A stretch of 64,000 nucleotides of DNA, from positions 2,946,501 through 3,010,500 of the forward strand of contig NZ_CP095732.1 of the NCBI RefSeq assembly GCF_020447305.1, given 5' to 3'. Under the pieces are notes generated by a model. The model searched no databases. It worked only from the letters and a program-made list of their open reading frames with translations, and was not told the DNA's origin. This DNA is from Abyssibius alkaniclasticus (GTDB taxonomy: Bacteria; Pseudomonadota; Alphaproteobacteria; Rhodobacterales; Rhodobacteraceae). Both the position numbers and the translations under genes were made by a program. Below are positions 36,565 to 45,782 of the stretch, piece after piece (position 1 is the stretch's first letter; each line of letters begins with the position of its first letter).

Positions 36565-37255
36565 GTTGCCCGCCTTCTGCATCCAGCGCCAGAATTTGCC
36601 CCGCAAACCGGGCCGTCAGCCGCGATTTGCGCGCCAGCGCCTCGCGGTCCAGCCGCGCGACGACCGCAATCGCCGCCGCAAATGACCGGTCGATCCGGTT
36701 GATCAGATAGGGCACAAGGTCGGCGCCCACATCTATCTGCCGATCGGCAAACAGCTTCACCAACAGGGCGGCCAGCATCGCATCATCGGGCGGCAGAAGC
36801 TCGGCCTGCGCGGTCGCCTCCAGCCGCGAATGCAGGTCAGCCAGCGCAACCCCCCAGCGCGCGCTTGGCTGGCGTGCGGCCATAAGCAGCGGTGCGGCGC
36901 GCGCCATGCGCCCGTTGATCAGGTGGAACAGGGCGGTCTGCGCCGCCGCATCGGCCGCCACACCCTCGGCCCTGTCAATCGCCACGGCGGGTGCGCCGAT
37001 CAGCGCGGCAATGTCAGCCGTTGCAAGCCCCGCGCCATCCAGGCGCGCAGCCCCCCGCTCATCGGCCCAGATATTCAGCAAATGGCTTTTGCCGCTGGCC
37101 TTTGGCCCGTGCAGCACCAACCGGTGCAGCGGCCAGGTTTCGGGCGCATCGAGCATGGCCAGCGGCAGGGCATTATTGGGGGCAACGAAGAAATCATCGC
37201 GCCCCTGCGCGCGCCTGACCGGCAGGTCCAGCACCAGTTGTTCAGCGGTCGTCAT
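36554..37255 (-). CDS. hdaA: DnaA-related regulatory inactivator HdaA
   Basis: A 233-residue Hda/DnaA-like ATPase that, with the beta clamp, stimulates ATP hydrolysis by DnaA after replication starts. The N-terminal clamp-binding motif QLVLDLP (residues 6-12) is clear, and the P-loop is degenerate [11 protein letters not shown] near residue 50. The length is right for HdaA of Rhodobacterales. It overlaps perM by four bases and ppk by 11, a conserved order in many alphaproteobacteria. Confidence 0.94.
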   Translation of the reverse strand: MTTAEQLVLDLPVRRAQGRDDFFVAPNNALPLAMLDAPETWPLHRLVLHGPKASGKSHLLNIWADERGAARLDGAGLATADIAALIGAPAVAIDRAEGVAADAAAQTALFHLINGRMARAAPLLMAARQPSARWGVALADLHSRLEATAQAELLPPDDAMLAALLVKLFADRQIDVGADLVPYLINRIDRSFAAAIAVVARLDREALARKSRLTARFAGQILALDAEGGQHGD

Positions 37256-38346
37256 GGCTCGTCCTGATCATTGCCAAGATAGAACCGGCCTTCCAGATAT
37301 TGCGACAGCGCATAGCGCCCCAGCACGCCAATGCTGGCGGCAACCGGCACGGCCACCAACAGCCCGGCAAATCCGAACAGCGCGCCAAAGGCCGACAGCG
37401 AAAACAGCAGCCAGACCGGGTGCAGCCCCACCGAGCCGCCCACAAGCTTCGGTGTCAGCACATTGCCCTCCACCAGTTGCCCCACCAGAAACACCGCCGC
37501 GACCGCCAGAATCCAGACCGGATCACCCCAGAACTGGTAAAGCGCCAGCCCGATTGACAGCACCCCGCCAAGCAGCGAGCCGACAAAGGGAATGAAGGAA
37601 ACCAGCCCGGCAAATATCCCGATCACCACGCCAAATTGCAACCCGATCGCCGCCAGCGCCAGCGCGTAGAACCCGCCGAGAATGGCGCATACCGTCAACT
37701 GCCCGCGCACAAAGCCCGCCAGCACCTTGTCAACCCGCCCGGCCAGCATCCGCATCGTGCCGGCATGGTCGCGCGGCAGCCATCTATCCACCGCCGCGAT
37801 CACGCGCGGCCAGTCGAGCATCAGATAGAAGGTCACCACCGGCACCACGAAGACCAGCAGCAGAAAGTCGACCAGCGCCAACGAGGTGTTCAGCGCCTGG
37901 TTGACCACGGCCACGCCAAAATCCTTCAGCACTGTTTGCAGCCCGGTCATGGCCTTGCGCAGCGGCGAGTCCGGTTCAAACAGCGCCGGGAAACGTTCGC
38001 CCAGAAAGCTGGTCAGCCGCGCAATATATTCAGGCGCGACCGAGAACAAGGCCGTGGCCTGCTGGATGAGCATGGGCACGACAAGCAGGAAAATCGCAAC
38101 CACCACGATCAGCGCCAGAAGCGAAATCAGGATAACCGCCCAAAGCCGGTTGGTGCCCAGCTTTTGCAGGCGCTGCACGACGGGTTCCAGAAAATAGGCG
38201 ATTGCGGTCGCCACCAGAAAGGGCACAACCGCGTTGCCCAGCAGCCATAGCAGGGCAATGGCCAGCGCCAGGCCGATCAGCCAGTAGCGGGTTTTCTGCT
38301 GTGCGCTCAGTTGCATCAAGGCGGGTTTCTTGTTGGTCTCGCTCAT
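37252..38346 (-). CDS. AI-2E / PerM family membrane transporter
   Basis: A 364-residue membrane protein with about eight helices and family features LEPVVQRLQKLGTNRLWAV near residue 41, RPYxx-like and PFVGSLLGGVLSIGLAL near 250, and LVEGNVLTPKLVGGSVGLHP near 290. Some homologues export quorum signals or act as Na+/H+ antiporters; the substrate here is unknown. Between nadK and hdaA with four-base overlaps on both sides. Confidence 0.9.
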   Translation of the reverse strand: MSETNKKPALMQLSAQQKTRYWLIGLALAIALLWLLGNAVVPFLVATAIAYFLEPVVQRLQKLGTNRLWAVILISLLALIVVVAIFLLVVPMLIQQATALFSVAPEYIARLTSFLGERFPALFEPDSPLRKAMTGLQTVLKDFGVAVVNQALNTSLALVDFLLLVFVVPVVTFYLMLDWPRVIAAVDRWLPRDHAGTMRMLAGRVDKVLAGFVRGQLTVCAILGGFYALALAAIGLQFGVVIGIFAGLVSFIPFVGSLLGGVLSIGLALYQFWGDPVWILAVAAVFLVGQLVEGNVLTPKLVGGSVGLHPVWLLFSLSAFGALFGFAGLLVAVPVAASIGVLGRYALSQYLEGRFYLGNDQDEP

Positions 38347-39107
38347 TGGAATTGCTCGCTTAACAGGCGTTCTTCCAGCCCGTGGCCGGGGTCGAACAAC
38401 AATGTATGGCTTATGTCGCGCGCGCTGGAAATATCCACCCGCAGCACATCGCGCGCCTCGCTGCTGTCGGCAATGGCGTTCACGGGGCGTTTTTCGGGCT
38501 CCAGCACCTCAAAGCCAATGCTTGCGCCCATCGGCAACAGCGCGCCACGCCAGCGGCGCGGGCGAAAGGCGGCAACTGGCGTCAGCGCAAGAATTTCAGC
38601 GCCAATCGGCAGAATCGGGCCATGCGCCGAATAGTTATAGGCGGTCGAGCCTGCCGGGGTTGAAACCATCGCGCCATCGCAGACCAGCTCGTCCATCCGC
38701 ACGCGCCCATCCACCGAAATGCGTAGCCGCGCGGCCTGCGCGCCGGTGCGCAACAATGAGACCTCGTTGATCGCCAGCGCCTTATGCACCACGCCATCGC
38801 GCCCCAGTGCCTGCATCCGCAGCGGATGGATCACCGCGCGTTCGGCACCGGAAAGCCGCGCCAGCAGCCCTTCAATGCTGAAGGCATTCATCAAGAACCC
38901 GACCGTGCCCTGGTTCATGCCGTAAACCGGCAGGCCAAGCGCCTGGCTGCGGTTGAGCGTATCCAGCATGAACCCGTCGCCGCCCAGCGCCACAATTACT
39001 TCGGCATCTGCCGCCTCGGCCTGCCCGTAACGTGCGACCAGCGCCGCCAGGGCGCTTTGGGCCGTGTCGGCCGCGCTGGCCAAAAACCTGATTCTGCTCA
39101 AACTCAA
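38343..39107 (-). CDS. nadK: NAD kinase
   Basis: A 254-residue ATP-NAD kinase making NADP. The nucleotide motif is ALGGDGFML near residue 36, followed by [12 protein letters not shown] and the substrate segment [19 protein letters not shown]. The GGDG is followed by phenylalanine, not threonine, so the polyphosphate-using signature GGDGT is absent. No ATG is available at the family start; TTG at 39107 (or 39101), preceded by GGGGG, gives the family length, while an ATG at 39254 adds 49 unconserved residues. Head of the nadK-perM-hdaA-ppk-ppx-zntB unit. Confidence 0.92.
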   Translation of the reverse strand: MSLSRIRFLASAADTAQSALAALVARYGQAEAADAEVIVALGGDGFMLDTLNRSQALGLPVYGMNQGTVGFLMNAFSIEGLLARLSGAERAVIHPLRMQALGRDGVVHKALAINEVSLLRTGAQAARLRISVDGRVRMDELVCDGAMVSTPAGSTAYNYSAHGPILPIGAEILALTPVAAFRPRRWRGALLPMGASIGFEVLEPEKRPVNAIADSSEARDVLRVDISSARDISHTLLFDPGHGLEERLLSEQFQ

Positions 39108-39409
39108 CTGGCCCCCGATTTGCCGCGTTCTGCCATTTGGCCACAGTTTCGCTTGCAGGGGCCATGAACACAAGCGTTGCAATCGTGCCCCGCCCGCCAA
39201 TATGGGAAAGCTTTGGCCACTTTCGGCAACAAACTTGTGACAATCCGCCAGCATTTCCGCATTTCCGGGGTGTTTGTGCTGCGCGCGCGCCCCTAAACAC
39301 GCGCCAGAACGCGCCGCGTCGAGTTCACACGATACCGTGTCGCTTTCACATGTTTCCTATCGGAAACGACTCTGCTACCACTGCGCCACCAACAGCCAAA
39401 GGATGCGCC
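39108..39409. promoter_or_regulatory. divergent control region between nadK and glyA
   Basis: This 302-base stretch has no supported gene. Near glyA it holds two perfect dyads: ACACG and CGTGT around ATAC at 39327-39340, and GTTTCC and GGAAAC around TATC at 39352-39367. They are well placed to be operators or leader structures of glyA. I saw no glycine-riboswitch-like pair of aptamers. Confidence 0.4.
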
Positions 39410-40705
39410 ATGACAACTGCCAATCGCGACGCCGGTTTTTTCACCGAATCCCTCTCCTCCCGCGACCCTGAAATCTTTGCCGCGATGACCGGCGAGCTTG
39501 GCCGCCAGCGCGACGAGATCGAGCTGATCGCCTCGGAAAACATCGTCTCCGCCGCGGTGATGGAAGCCCAGGGTTCGGTGCTGACCAACAAATATGCCGA
39601 AGGCTATCCCGGCCGGCGCTATTATGGCGGCTGCGACTGGGTGGATGTGGCCGAAAATCTGGCCATCGCGCGCGCCAGGCAGTTGTTCGGCTGCGAATTT
39701 GTCAATGTGCAGCCCAATTCCGGCAGCCAGGCCAATCAGGGCGCGTTCAACGCGCTCATCAAACCGGGCGATACGATCATGGGCATGAATCTTGCCTCCG
39801 GCGGGCATCTTACGCATGGCGCGGCGCCCAACCAGTCGGGCAAATGGTTCAACGCCGTGCAATACGGCGTGCGCCAGCAAGACAGCCTGCTTGACTATGA
39901 CGCGATGGCCGAACTGGCGCGCGCGCACAAACCCGCGCTGATCATCGCCGGTGGCTCCGCCATTCCCCGCCAGCTTGATTTTGCACGTTTTCGCGAAATT
40001 GCCGACGAGGTTGGCGCAATTCTCATGGTCGATATGGCGCATATTGCCGGGCTGGTGGCGGCGGGCCTGCACCCATCGCCCTTTCCACATGCGCATATTG
40101 CCACGACCACCACGCATAAAACCCTGCGCGGCCCGCGCGGCGGCATGATACTCACCAATGACGAGGCTATCGCCAAAAAGGTCAATTCCGCCATTTTCCC
40201 CGGCATTCAGGGCGGCCCGCTGATGCATGTCATCGCCGCCAAGGCCGTGGCCTTTGGCGAGGCGCTGCGCCCCGAATTCAAGACCTATCAGGCCGCCGTC
40301 ATCGCCAATGCCCAGAAGCTGGCCGAAACCCTCATGAAGGGCGGTCTGGACATCGTGACCGGCGGCACCGACACGCATCTGATGCTGGTCGATCTGCGCC
40401 CCAAAGGCGTGAAGGGCAATGATACCGAGGCCGCGCTTGGCCGCGCCCATATCACCTGCAACAAGAACGGCATCCCGTTTGACCCCGAGAAGCCGACCGT
40501 CACCTCCGGTGTGCGCCTTGGCTCGCCCGCGGGCACAACGCGCGGCTTCGGCCTTGCCGAGTTTGCCAAAATCGGCGAGCTGATCGTGCAGGTGGTCGAT
40601 GGGCTTGCCGCCAACGGGCCGGATGGAAACGAGGCGGTCGAGGCCGCTGTGCGCGCCGAAGTGGCCAGGCTCTGCACCGCTTTCCCTATGTATCCCAACC
40701 ACTAA
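39410..40705 (+). CDS. glyA: serine hydroxymethyltransferase
   Basis: A 431-residue PLP enzyme converting serine and tetrahydrofolate to glycine and methylene-tetrahydrofolate. Conserved parts are [11 protein letters not shown] near residue 36, [11 protein letters not shown] near 64 and the PLP lysine in [13 protein letters not shown] near 236. The ATG at 39410 follows AAAGGAT. It competes for or supplies the same folate one-carbon pool used by the soxBDAG product. Monocistronic with its own terminator-like hairpin. Confidence 0.98.
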   Translation: MTTANRDAGFFTESLSSRDPEIFAAMTGELGRQRDEIELIASENIVSAAVMEAQGSVLTNKYAEGYPGRRYYGGCDWVDVAENLAIARARQLFGCEFVNVQPNSGSQANQGAFNALIKPGDTIMGMNLASGGHLTHGAAPNQSGKWFNAVQYGVRQQDSLLDYDAMAELARAHKPALIIAGGSAIPRQLDFARFREIADEVGAILMVDMAHIAGLVAAGLHPSPFPHAHIATTTTHKTLRGPRGGMILTNDEAIAKKVNSAIFPGIQGGPLMHVIAAKAVAFGEALRPEFKTYQAAVIANAQKLAETLMKGGLDIVTGGTDTHLMLVDLRPKGVKGNDTEAALGRAHITCNKNGIPFDPEKPTVTSGVRLGSPAGTTRGFGLAEFAKIGELIVQVVDGLAANGPDGNEAVEAAVRAEVARLCTAFPMYPNH

Positions 40706-40724
40706 AACCACAAAACCTGGTGTG

Positions 40725-40746
40725 GGGCCGCGCAATTTTGCGGCCC
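40725..40746 (+). terminator. hairpin after glyA
   Basis: Seven-base arms GGGCCGC and GCGGCCC with an eight-base loop, 20 bases after the glyA stop; only a short T stretch follows (TTTT at 40754), so efficiency is uncertain. Confidence 0.5.
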
Positions 40747-40818
40747 TGCGCGCTTTTGGTAAGACACTGTTCATCTTTCTGCCGCAAAACTGTGCCAAGC
40801 ATAAAGCGGAGCAGGAAG

Positions 40819-41571
40819 ATGCAACTTCAGGCCATTATCTTCGACGTTGACGGCACTTTGGCGGAAACCGCCGATCTTCACCGTCAGGCGTGGAATGCGA
40901 GTTTTGCGCAATGCGGCCTGCCGTGGCATTGGGGGCGGGCGCTGTTTTCAACGCTTCTGCACATCCCCGATGGTGTGGCGCGGCTGCGCGCCTATGAACA
41001 GGCGCAAAACCCCGAAAACCCCTGCACCGATGCGCAGTTGCGCGCGCTCTCTGCCGCCAAGACCGCCGCCTATGCCCGCGCTTTGCGCGCCGGGGCCGCA
41101 ACCCCGCGCAAAGGCACGATTCGCCTGCTGAACGAAGCCCGCGCCGAGGGTCTGCCGATTGCCGCCGTCAGCACCGGCAGCCTGATCGATTTCGAGCTTC
41201 TGGTCTTTCACGCCTTCGGGTTTGATGCGCTTGGCTGGTTTGACTGTGTGCGCTGCCAGGATGACAGCCGCGACGCGCCCCACCCCTATCAGGCCGTGAT
41301 CGGCGCAATGGGCCTGACGCCGCCGCACTGCCTTGCCATCGATGACAGCGATGCCGGGGCGAAGGCCGCCATTGCGGCCGGGTTGCGGGTGCTGGCCACG
41401 CCGGGGCTTTACACATCTTCGCATCGGTTTGAGGGGGCGGCGCTGGTCCTGTCCGATCTTGGCTGCCCCGAAGCCCCGTTCGATGTGATCCGGGGCGATG
41501 CGCGCGGCCACAGTTTCGTAACCCCCAACGCGCTGCGCGACTGGGGCCAGGCCCACCGCGCCGCCGCCTGA
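40819..41571 (+). CDS. HAD hydrolase, CbbY/phosphoglycolate-phosphatase-like
   Basis: A 250-residue HAD phosphatase with motif I FDVDGTLAETADLH near residue 8, motif II AVSTGS near 116 and motif IV AIDDSDAG near 174. Similar proteins (CbbY, Gph) act on xylulose bisphosphate or phosphoglycolate. The cap is the helical type. A good ribosome site GGAAG precedes the ATG at 40819. No Calvin-cycle genes are close, so CbbY itself is not proven. Confidence 0.86.
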   Translation: MQLQAIIFDVDGTLAETADLHRQAWNASFAQCGLPWHWGRALFSTLLHIPDGVARLRAYEQAQNPENPCTDAQLRALSAAKTAAYARALRAGAATPRKGTIRLLNEARAEGLPIAAVSTGSLIDFELLVFHAFGFDALGWFDCVRCQDDSRDAPHPYQAVIGAMGLTPPHCLAIDDSDAGAKAAIAAGLRVLATPGLYTSSHRFEGAALVLSDLGCPEAPFDVIRGDARGHSFVTPNALRDWGQAHRAAA

Positions 41572-41573
41572 GC

Positions 41574-42200
41574 CTATTGCGCGGCCTGAACCAACTCGCG
41601 CTGCGAATTCATGCCGACCAGCCCGCGCACCATATCCATCTGCACGGCGCAAAGCGCATCAAGCGACAGCCGCCCGCCTTCCTTATACCAGACATTGACA
41701 CCGTTGAGCTGGCCGAGAATGGCGAACACGCCCATGCGCGTATCGGCCAGCCTGAACGTGCCGCGCGCCACGCCGTCACGCAAAATCCCGTCAAGCACGT
41801 CTTCATAGGCGTGGCGCTTGGCCTCGATCCTGGCAAAGTTTTCCGGCGTCAGGTTGCGCAGCTCCATATAGGAAATGAACACCGCATCCTTGCGCACCAG
41901 ATGCCAGCGCAGATGGAAGCAGATGAAGCGTTCAAGCCGGGCCAGCGGGTCATCCAGCGGCACACGGCTCGCCTTTTCCCAGGCCTCGGCCAGGGCGGTT
42001 AAATGCGTGTCGAGCAGATCGAACAGCAGCGCCTGCTTGTCATCGAAATACAGATAGACCGCGCCGGCCTGCACGCCCACTTCGGCCGCCAGTTGGCGCA
42101 CCGAAACCGCCGCACAGCCATAGCGCGCATAAAGCCGCGTGGCGGCGGCGCGCAGTTCAGCCTTGGTTTTTTCGCCCGATGATCCGGATTTGCGTGCCAT
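41574..42200 (-). CDS. TetR-family transcriptional regulator
   Basis: A 208-residue TetR regulator; the HTH is in TRLYARYGCAAVSVRQLAAE followed by VQAGAVYLYFDDKQALLFDL (about residues 18-57). The C-terminal ligand domain (YMELRNLTPENF and later LNGVNVWYKEGG) suggests the FadR/PsrA-like lipid-responsive branch. The ATG at 42200 has GGAG seven bases upstream. It follows phaC by 51 bases on the same strand, with a perfect palindromic operator in the gap, and converges on the HAD gene. Confidence 0.93.
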   Translation of the reverse strand: MARKSGSSGEKTKAELRAAATRLYARYGCAAVSVRQLAAEVGVQAGAVYLYFDDKQALLFDLLDTHLTALAEAWEKASRVPLDDPLARLERFICFHLRWHLVRKDAVFISYMELRNLTPENFARIEAKRHAYEDVLDGILRDGVARGTFRLADTRMGVFAILGQLNGVNVWYKEGGRLSLDALCAVQMDMVRGLVGMNSQRELVQAAQ

Positions 42201-42226
42201 GTTCACTCCACTGGCAGCAAGTTAAA

Positions 42227-42240
42227 TGAACATTTGTTCA
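42227..42240. promoter_or_regulatory. TetR operator candidate between phaC and the tetR gene
   Basis: A perfect dyad with arms TGAAC and GTTCA around ATTT lies 27 bases upstream of the TetR start. It resembles GAAC-N4-GTTC sites of lipid-responsive TetR regulators. Autoregulation is the simplest reading. Confidence 0.55.
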
Positions 42241-42251
42241 AATGCCAGCAC

Positions 42252-44039
42252 TTAACGCTGGTCAAACCGCAGCTTCACATAGCGCCCAGGCGCATCCTCT
42301 ATCACCCCGGCAACCGCGCCGGGCTTGCGCGCATCCACCTGCCCGCCGCCGTGCTTTTTCAGCCATTTGTCCCAATCGGGCCACCAGCTTCCGGCCACCT
42401 CTTTGGCCTTTTCGCGCCAGGCTTCCACCGTCTCCGCCTTCAGGTTTGGCGCGGTCCAATGCTGGTATTTCCCGGCGGCGGGCGGGTTGATCACCCCGGC
42501 AATATGCCCCGAGCCTGCCAGCACGAATTTCACTTTCGCGCCGGTCATCATCTGCGCGCCAAGATAAACCGAATTGGCCGGCGCGATATGATCTTCGCGC
42601 GTGGCCACATGGTAAACCGGCAGGTTGATATCGCCCAGCGCAACCGGCGTGTCCAGCACGCGCAAATCGCCCCTGGCAAAGGCGTTCCTGATGTAGAACT
42701 GCTCCAGATAGAAATGATGCACCTTGGCGGGCATGGCGGTGGAATCGCTGTTCCAATAGAGCAGATCGAAGGGGAACGGGTCTTTGCCCAGCATGTAATT
42801 GTTGACCACGTAATTCCAGACAAGGTCATTGGCGCGCAAGGCGTTGAACGCGCTGGCCATGACATCGGCGGGCAGATAGCCTGCATCCATCTGCTCATCG
42901 ACCATCGACAGGGTTTTGTCATCGACAAAGACCTGCAATTCGCCCGCATCCTCAAAATCAAGCTGCGCGGTGAAAAACGTGGCCGAGGCGACGCGTTTGT
43001 CGCCCGTCTTGCCCATATAGGCCAGCAAGGTGCCCGCCAGGGTGCCGCCAATGCAGTAAGAGCCAAGGTTCACCTGCTCTTGCCCGCATTCGGCGCGCAC
43101 GACGTCGATAATTTCCATAACGGTCCGCAAATAACTGTCCCAGGTCTCGCCCGCCTGGGCTGCATCCGGGTTCACCCAGGAAATGACAAACACGCTATGC
43201 CCCTGCTCAACCAGCCATTTCATGAGCGATTTCTTGGGGTTGAGATCGGCGACATAATATTTGTTGATCCAGGGCGGCACGAACAGGAACGGCTTGGCCG
43301 TCACCTTTTCCGTGGCGGGCGCATACTGAATGAGCTGGGCGATGTTGTTTTCCCAAATCACCTTGCCCGGCGTCACCGCCATGTTGCGCCCCACCTCGAA
43401 CGCGTCCATATCGGTCTGGCGGATCAGCAGCTTGCCCTTGCCGCGCGTCACATCCTCCAGCAGCATCTTGAGGCCGCGCACAAGGTTTGCGCCATGCTCG
43501 CTATAGGTGGTTTCCAGCACTTCGGGGTTGAGCGCGAAGAAATTCGCAGGGTTCATCGCCTCGACAGCATTGCGGGTCAGAAACGCCGCCTTGCGCTGGT
43601 CGCGCGCGGGCAGGTTTGCATCGGTCACCTGGCTTTGCACGAAAGACGACATCAGCAGGTAGCTGTTCTTGATGCTCTCAAACAGCGCGTTTTCCTGCCA
43701 GTCCTTATGCGCGAAACGTTTGCCACCATCGGGCAGGCGCGGCACGGGCCCGGGCGCGCCGCCCATGAACTTTGCCATTGCCGCCTGCCAGATCGCCTGT
43801 TGGCCCTGCCAGTAATTCACCGTTGCTTCGGCCAGCCGGGCCGGGTCGCGCCACAGGGCCTGGGTGATTTCGGCCATCAGGGGCATGGTGTTCAGCGGGT
43901 CGGCCTCTTGCGTGCCATCGCCCTGTGCCTCGGCCATCTTCGCCCAGATCGCCTGCATAAGCTGGGCGGCTTCGGCCATATTGGCGGCAAAAGCGGCGCT
44001 GGCTTCGGCCTCCGGGGGCAGTGGTGTTGGCGCGGTCAT
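42252..44039 (-). CDS. phaC: class I poly(3-hydroxyalkanoate) synthase
   Basis: A 595-residue PHA polymerase joining (R)-3-hydroxyacyl-CoA units into granules. The lipase-like box GSYCIGG (nucleophile Cys near residue 327) and PPWINKYYVADLNPKKS are diagnostic of class I; the family Asp and His lie near residues 482 (DHIAPANS region) and 511 (GSGHIAG). It is not followed by phasin phaP or repressor phaR, which usually sit beside phaC in this group; a TetR gene is there instead. Confidence 0.96.
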   Translation of the reverse strand: MTAPTPLPPEAEASAAFAANMAEAAQLMQAIWAKMAEAQGDGTQEADPLNTMPLMAEITQALWRDPARLAEATVNYWQGQQAIWQAAMAKFMGGAPGPVPRLPDGGKRFAHKDWQENALFESIKNSYLLMSSFVQSQVTDANLPARDQRKAAFLTRNAVEAMNPANFFALNPEVLETTYSEHGANLVRGLKMLLEDVTRGKGKLLIRQTDMDAFEVGRNMAVTPGKVIWENNIAQLIQYAPATEKVTAKPFLFVPPWINKYYVADLNPKKSLMKWLVEQGHSVFVISWVNPDAAQAGETWDSYLRTVMEIIDVVRAECGQEQVNLGSYCIGGTLAGTLLAYMGKTGDKRVASATFFTAQLDFEDAGELQVFVDDKTLSMVDEQMDAGYLPADVMASAFNALRANDLVWNYVVNNYMLGKDPFPFDLLYWNSDSTAMPAKVHHFYLEQFYIRNAFARGDLRVLDTPVALGDINLPVYHVATREDHIAPANSVYLGAQMMTGAKVKFVLAGSGHIAGVINPPAAGKYQHWTAPNLKAETVEAWREKAKEVAGSWWPDWDKWLKKHGGGQVDARKPGAVAGVIEDAPGRYVKLRFDQR

Positions 44040-44143
44040 GGTGCAATCCTCCGTTCGGCACCCGCTTTACCTTCGCAGCGGGGCAGGCTACCAGTGTAGC
44101 GGGGTCAAACGCCCACGCCAAATGCTTATCCTGAAGGTCGCCC

Positions 44144-44470
44144 ATGCCGCGCCGCCAAACATGCCGAAATGTTGCGCTCTGCACCGCGATGTGTGCGGCG
44201 CTTGTGCTGGCGGGCTGCTCGGTCAGCCCCAGTCTGCGCGATGCGCGCGCCGACCTGCCCACCAGCATTGCCGGGCTGGACTGGCCGCAGCTTCTGCCGA
44301 TCGGCAGCTTTGCGCGCAGCACCCCTGCCCGCCTGCCCGATGATCCGGCCAGCATTGCCGCCCGCGCCGCCAGTCTGCGCGCCCGTGCCGCCGCCGCCTT
44401 TGCCGCGCCCGTGCTTACGCCCGCACGCCGCGCCGCCCTGCTTGCGGCACTTGCACGCAATGCCGGCTAG
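44144..44470 (+). CDS. small predicted lipoprotein
   Basis: A 108-residue protein with a signal peptide ending in a lipobox LAGC (Cys near residue 25), so it should be lipidated and processed by signal peptidase II. The mature part is Ala/Arg-rich and likely helical (LPDDPASIAARAASLRARAA). I do not recognise a family. It is divergent from phaC and 75 bases ahead of the aminotransferase gene. Confidence 0.7.
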   Translation: MPRRQTCRNVALCTAMCAALVLAGCSVSPSLRDARADLPTSIAGLDWPQLLPIGSFARSTPARLPDDPASIAARAASLRARAAAAFAAPVLTPARRAALLAALARNAG

Positions 44471-44545
44471 GCGCTCGATTTTCCCTATTCAGCCCGCTTG
44501 CCTGCCGCTATAACCCAGCGCGAACCCCAGCCGGAACCCCGCCAG

Positions 44546-45778
44546 ATGACCGAAGACTTCTACCGCATCAAACGCCTGCCACCCTATGTGTTTGCCGAGG
44601 TGAACCGCCTCAAGGCCGCCCAGCGCGCGGCGGGGGTGGATATCATCGATTTTGGCATGGGCAATCCGGATATGGATACACCGCCCCATATCGTCCAGAA
44701 GCTGATCGAGACCGTGCAAAAGCCCCGCACGCATCGCTATTCCGCCTCGCGCGGCATTCCGGGGCTGCGCCGGGCTCAGGCCGGCTATTATGCGCGCCGC
44801 TTCGGTGTCACGCTCAACCCCGAAACCGAGGTCATCGCCACCCTTGGCTCGAAAGAGGGGCTGGCCAACCTTGCTATGGCCATCACCGCACCGGGCGATG
44901 TGATGCTGGTGCCCAACCCCAGCTACCCGATCCACCCTTACGGCTTCATGATCGCCGGTGGCACCTTGCGCCATGTGCCCGCGCAGGTGAACGGGCGTTT
45001 CGACCCCGAAGATTACCTTCGCGCGCTTGACCGCGCCGTCGCCCATTCCGTGCCCAAGCCGGTGGCGCTGGTGGTCAACTTCCCCTCCAACCCTACCGCG
45101 CAGGTCTGCGACCTTGCCTTTTACGGCGAACTCATCAAATTCGCCAAAAAGCACCATCTCTGGGTGCTGTCCGACCTTGCCTATGCCGAGATTTACTTCG
45201 ACGACACGCCGCCGCCCTCGATTCTGCAAATCGAAGGTGCGCGCGATGTGGCGGTGGAGTTTACCTCGCTGTCCAAAACCTATTCCATGCCCGGCTGGCG
45301 CATGGGCTTTGCCGTGGGCAATGAACGGCTGATCGGCGCGCTTACCCGCATCAAATCCTACCTCGATTACGGTGCATTCACCCCCGTGCAGGTGGCCGCA
45401 GCCGCCGCGCTGAACGGGCCGGATGATTGCATCGACGAGATCCGCGCCACCTATAAAGCCCGTCGCGATGTGCTGATCGATGCGATGGGCCGCGCCGGTT
45501 GGGACATTCCCCCGCCCCCCGCCACAATGTTTGCTTGGGCGCCGGTTCCGGCCGCCTTTGCCGAGATTGGCAGCATGGGCTTTTCCAAAATTCTTTTGGC
45601 GGAAGCGGGCGTAGCTGTTGCGCCCGGCATCGGTTTCGGTGAATACGGCGAAGGCTATGTGCGCCTTGGCCTTGTGGAAAACGAACACCGTATCCGCCAG
45701 GCGGCGCGCGGCGTCAGGAAAGTGTTGCAGAACGCCCCGGCCCTGCTGGCGGCATATGCAAATGGACAAAAGGACTGA
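44546..45778 (+). CDS. class I aminotransferase, AlaC / LL-diaminopimelate aminotransferase-like
   Basis: A 410-residue PLP enzyme of the aspartate-aminotransferase fold. It has FGMGNPDMDTPPHIV near residue 34, the PLP lysine in TSLSKTYSMPGWRMGF near 247, and NPTAQ near 190. The AlaC/YfdZ branch catalyses alanine-pyruvate or related transaminations; automatic annotation often says LL-diaminopimelate aminotransferase. It is four bases upstream of hom, a common order in Rhodobacterales, pointing to amino-acid biosynthesis. Start at 44546 gives the family N-terminus MTEDFYRIKRLPPYVF. Confidence 0.93.
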   Translation: MTEDFYRIKRLPPYVFAEVNRLKAAQRAAGVDIIDFGMGNPDMDTPPHIVQKLIETVQKPRTHRYSASRGIPGLRRAQAGYYARRFGVTLNPETEVIATLGSKEGLANLAMAITAPGDVMLVPNPSYPIHPYGFMIAGGTLRHVPAQVNGRFDPEDYLRALDRAVAHSVPKPVALVVNFPSNPTAQVCDLAFYGELIKFAKKHHLWVLSDLAYAEIYFDDTPPPSILQIEGARDVAVEFTSLSKTYSMPGWRMGFAVGNERLIGALTRIKSYLDYGAFTPVQVAAAAALNGPDDCIDEIRATYKARRDVLIDAMGRAGWDIPPPPATMFAWAPVPAAFAEIGSMGFSKILLAEAGVAVAPGIGFGEYGEGYVRLGLVENEHRIRQAARGVRKVLQNAPALLAAYANGQKD

Positions 45779-45782
45779 TCAC

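Noticed and set aside
38343-39107. polyphosphate-dependent NAD kinase, given the ppk/ppx neighbours
   Set aside because: The motif reads GGDGF, not GGDGT, so the sequence argues for an ATP-dependent enzyme.
39108-39409. glycine riboswitch upstream of glyA
   Set aside because: The region is long enough, but I could not find the paired aptamer pattern; only short dyads are visible.
42227-42240. SOS (LexA) box
   Set aside because: Alphaproteobacterial LexA sites are direct repeats GTTC-N7-GTTC; this is an inverted GAAC-N4-GTTC next to a TetR gene.
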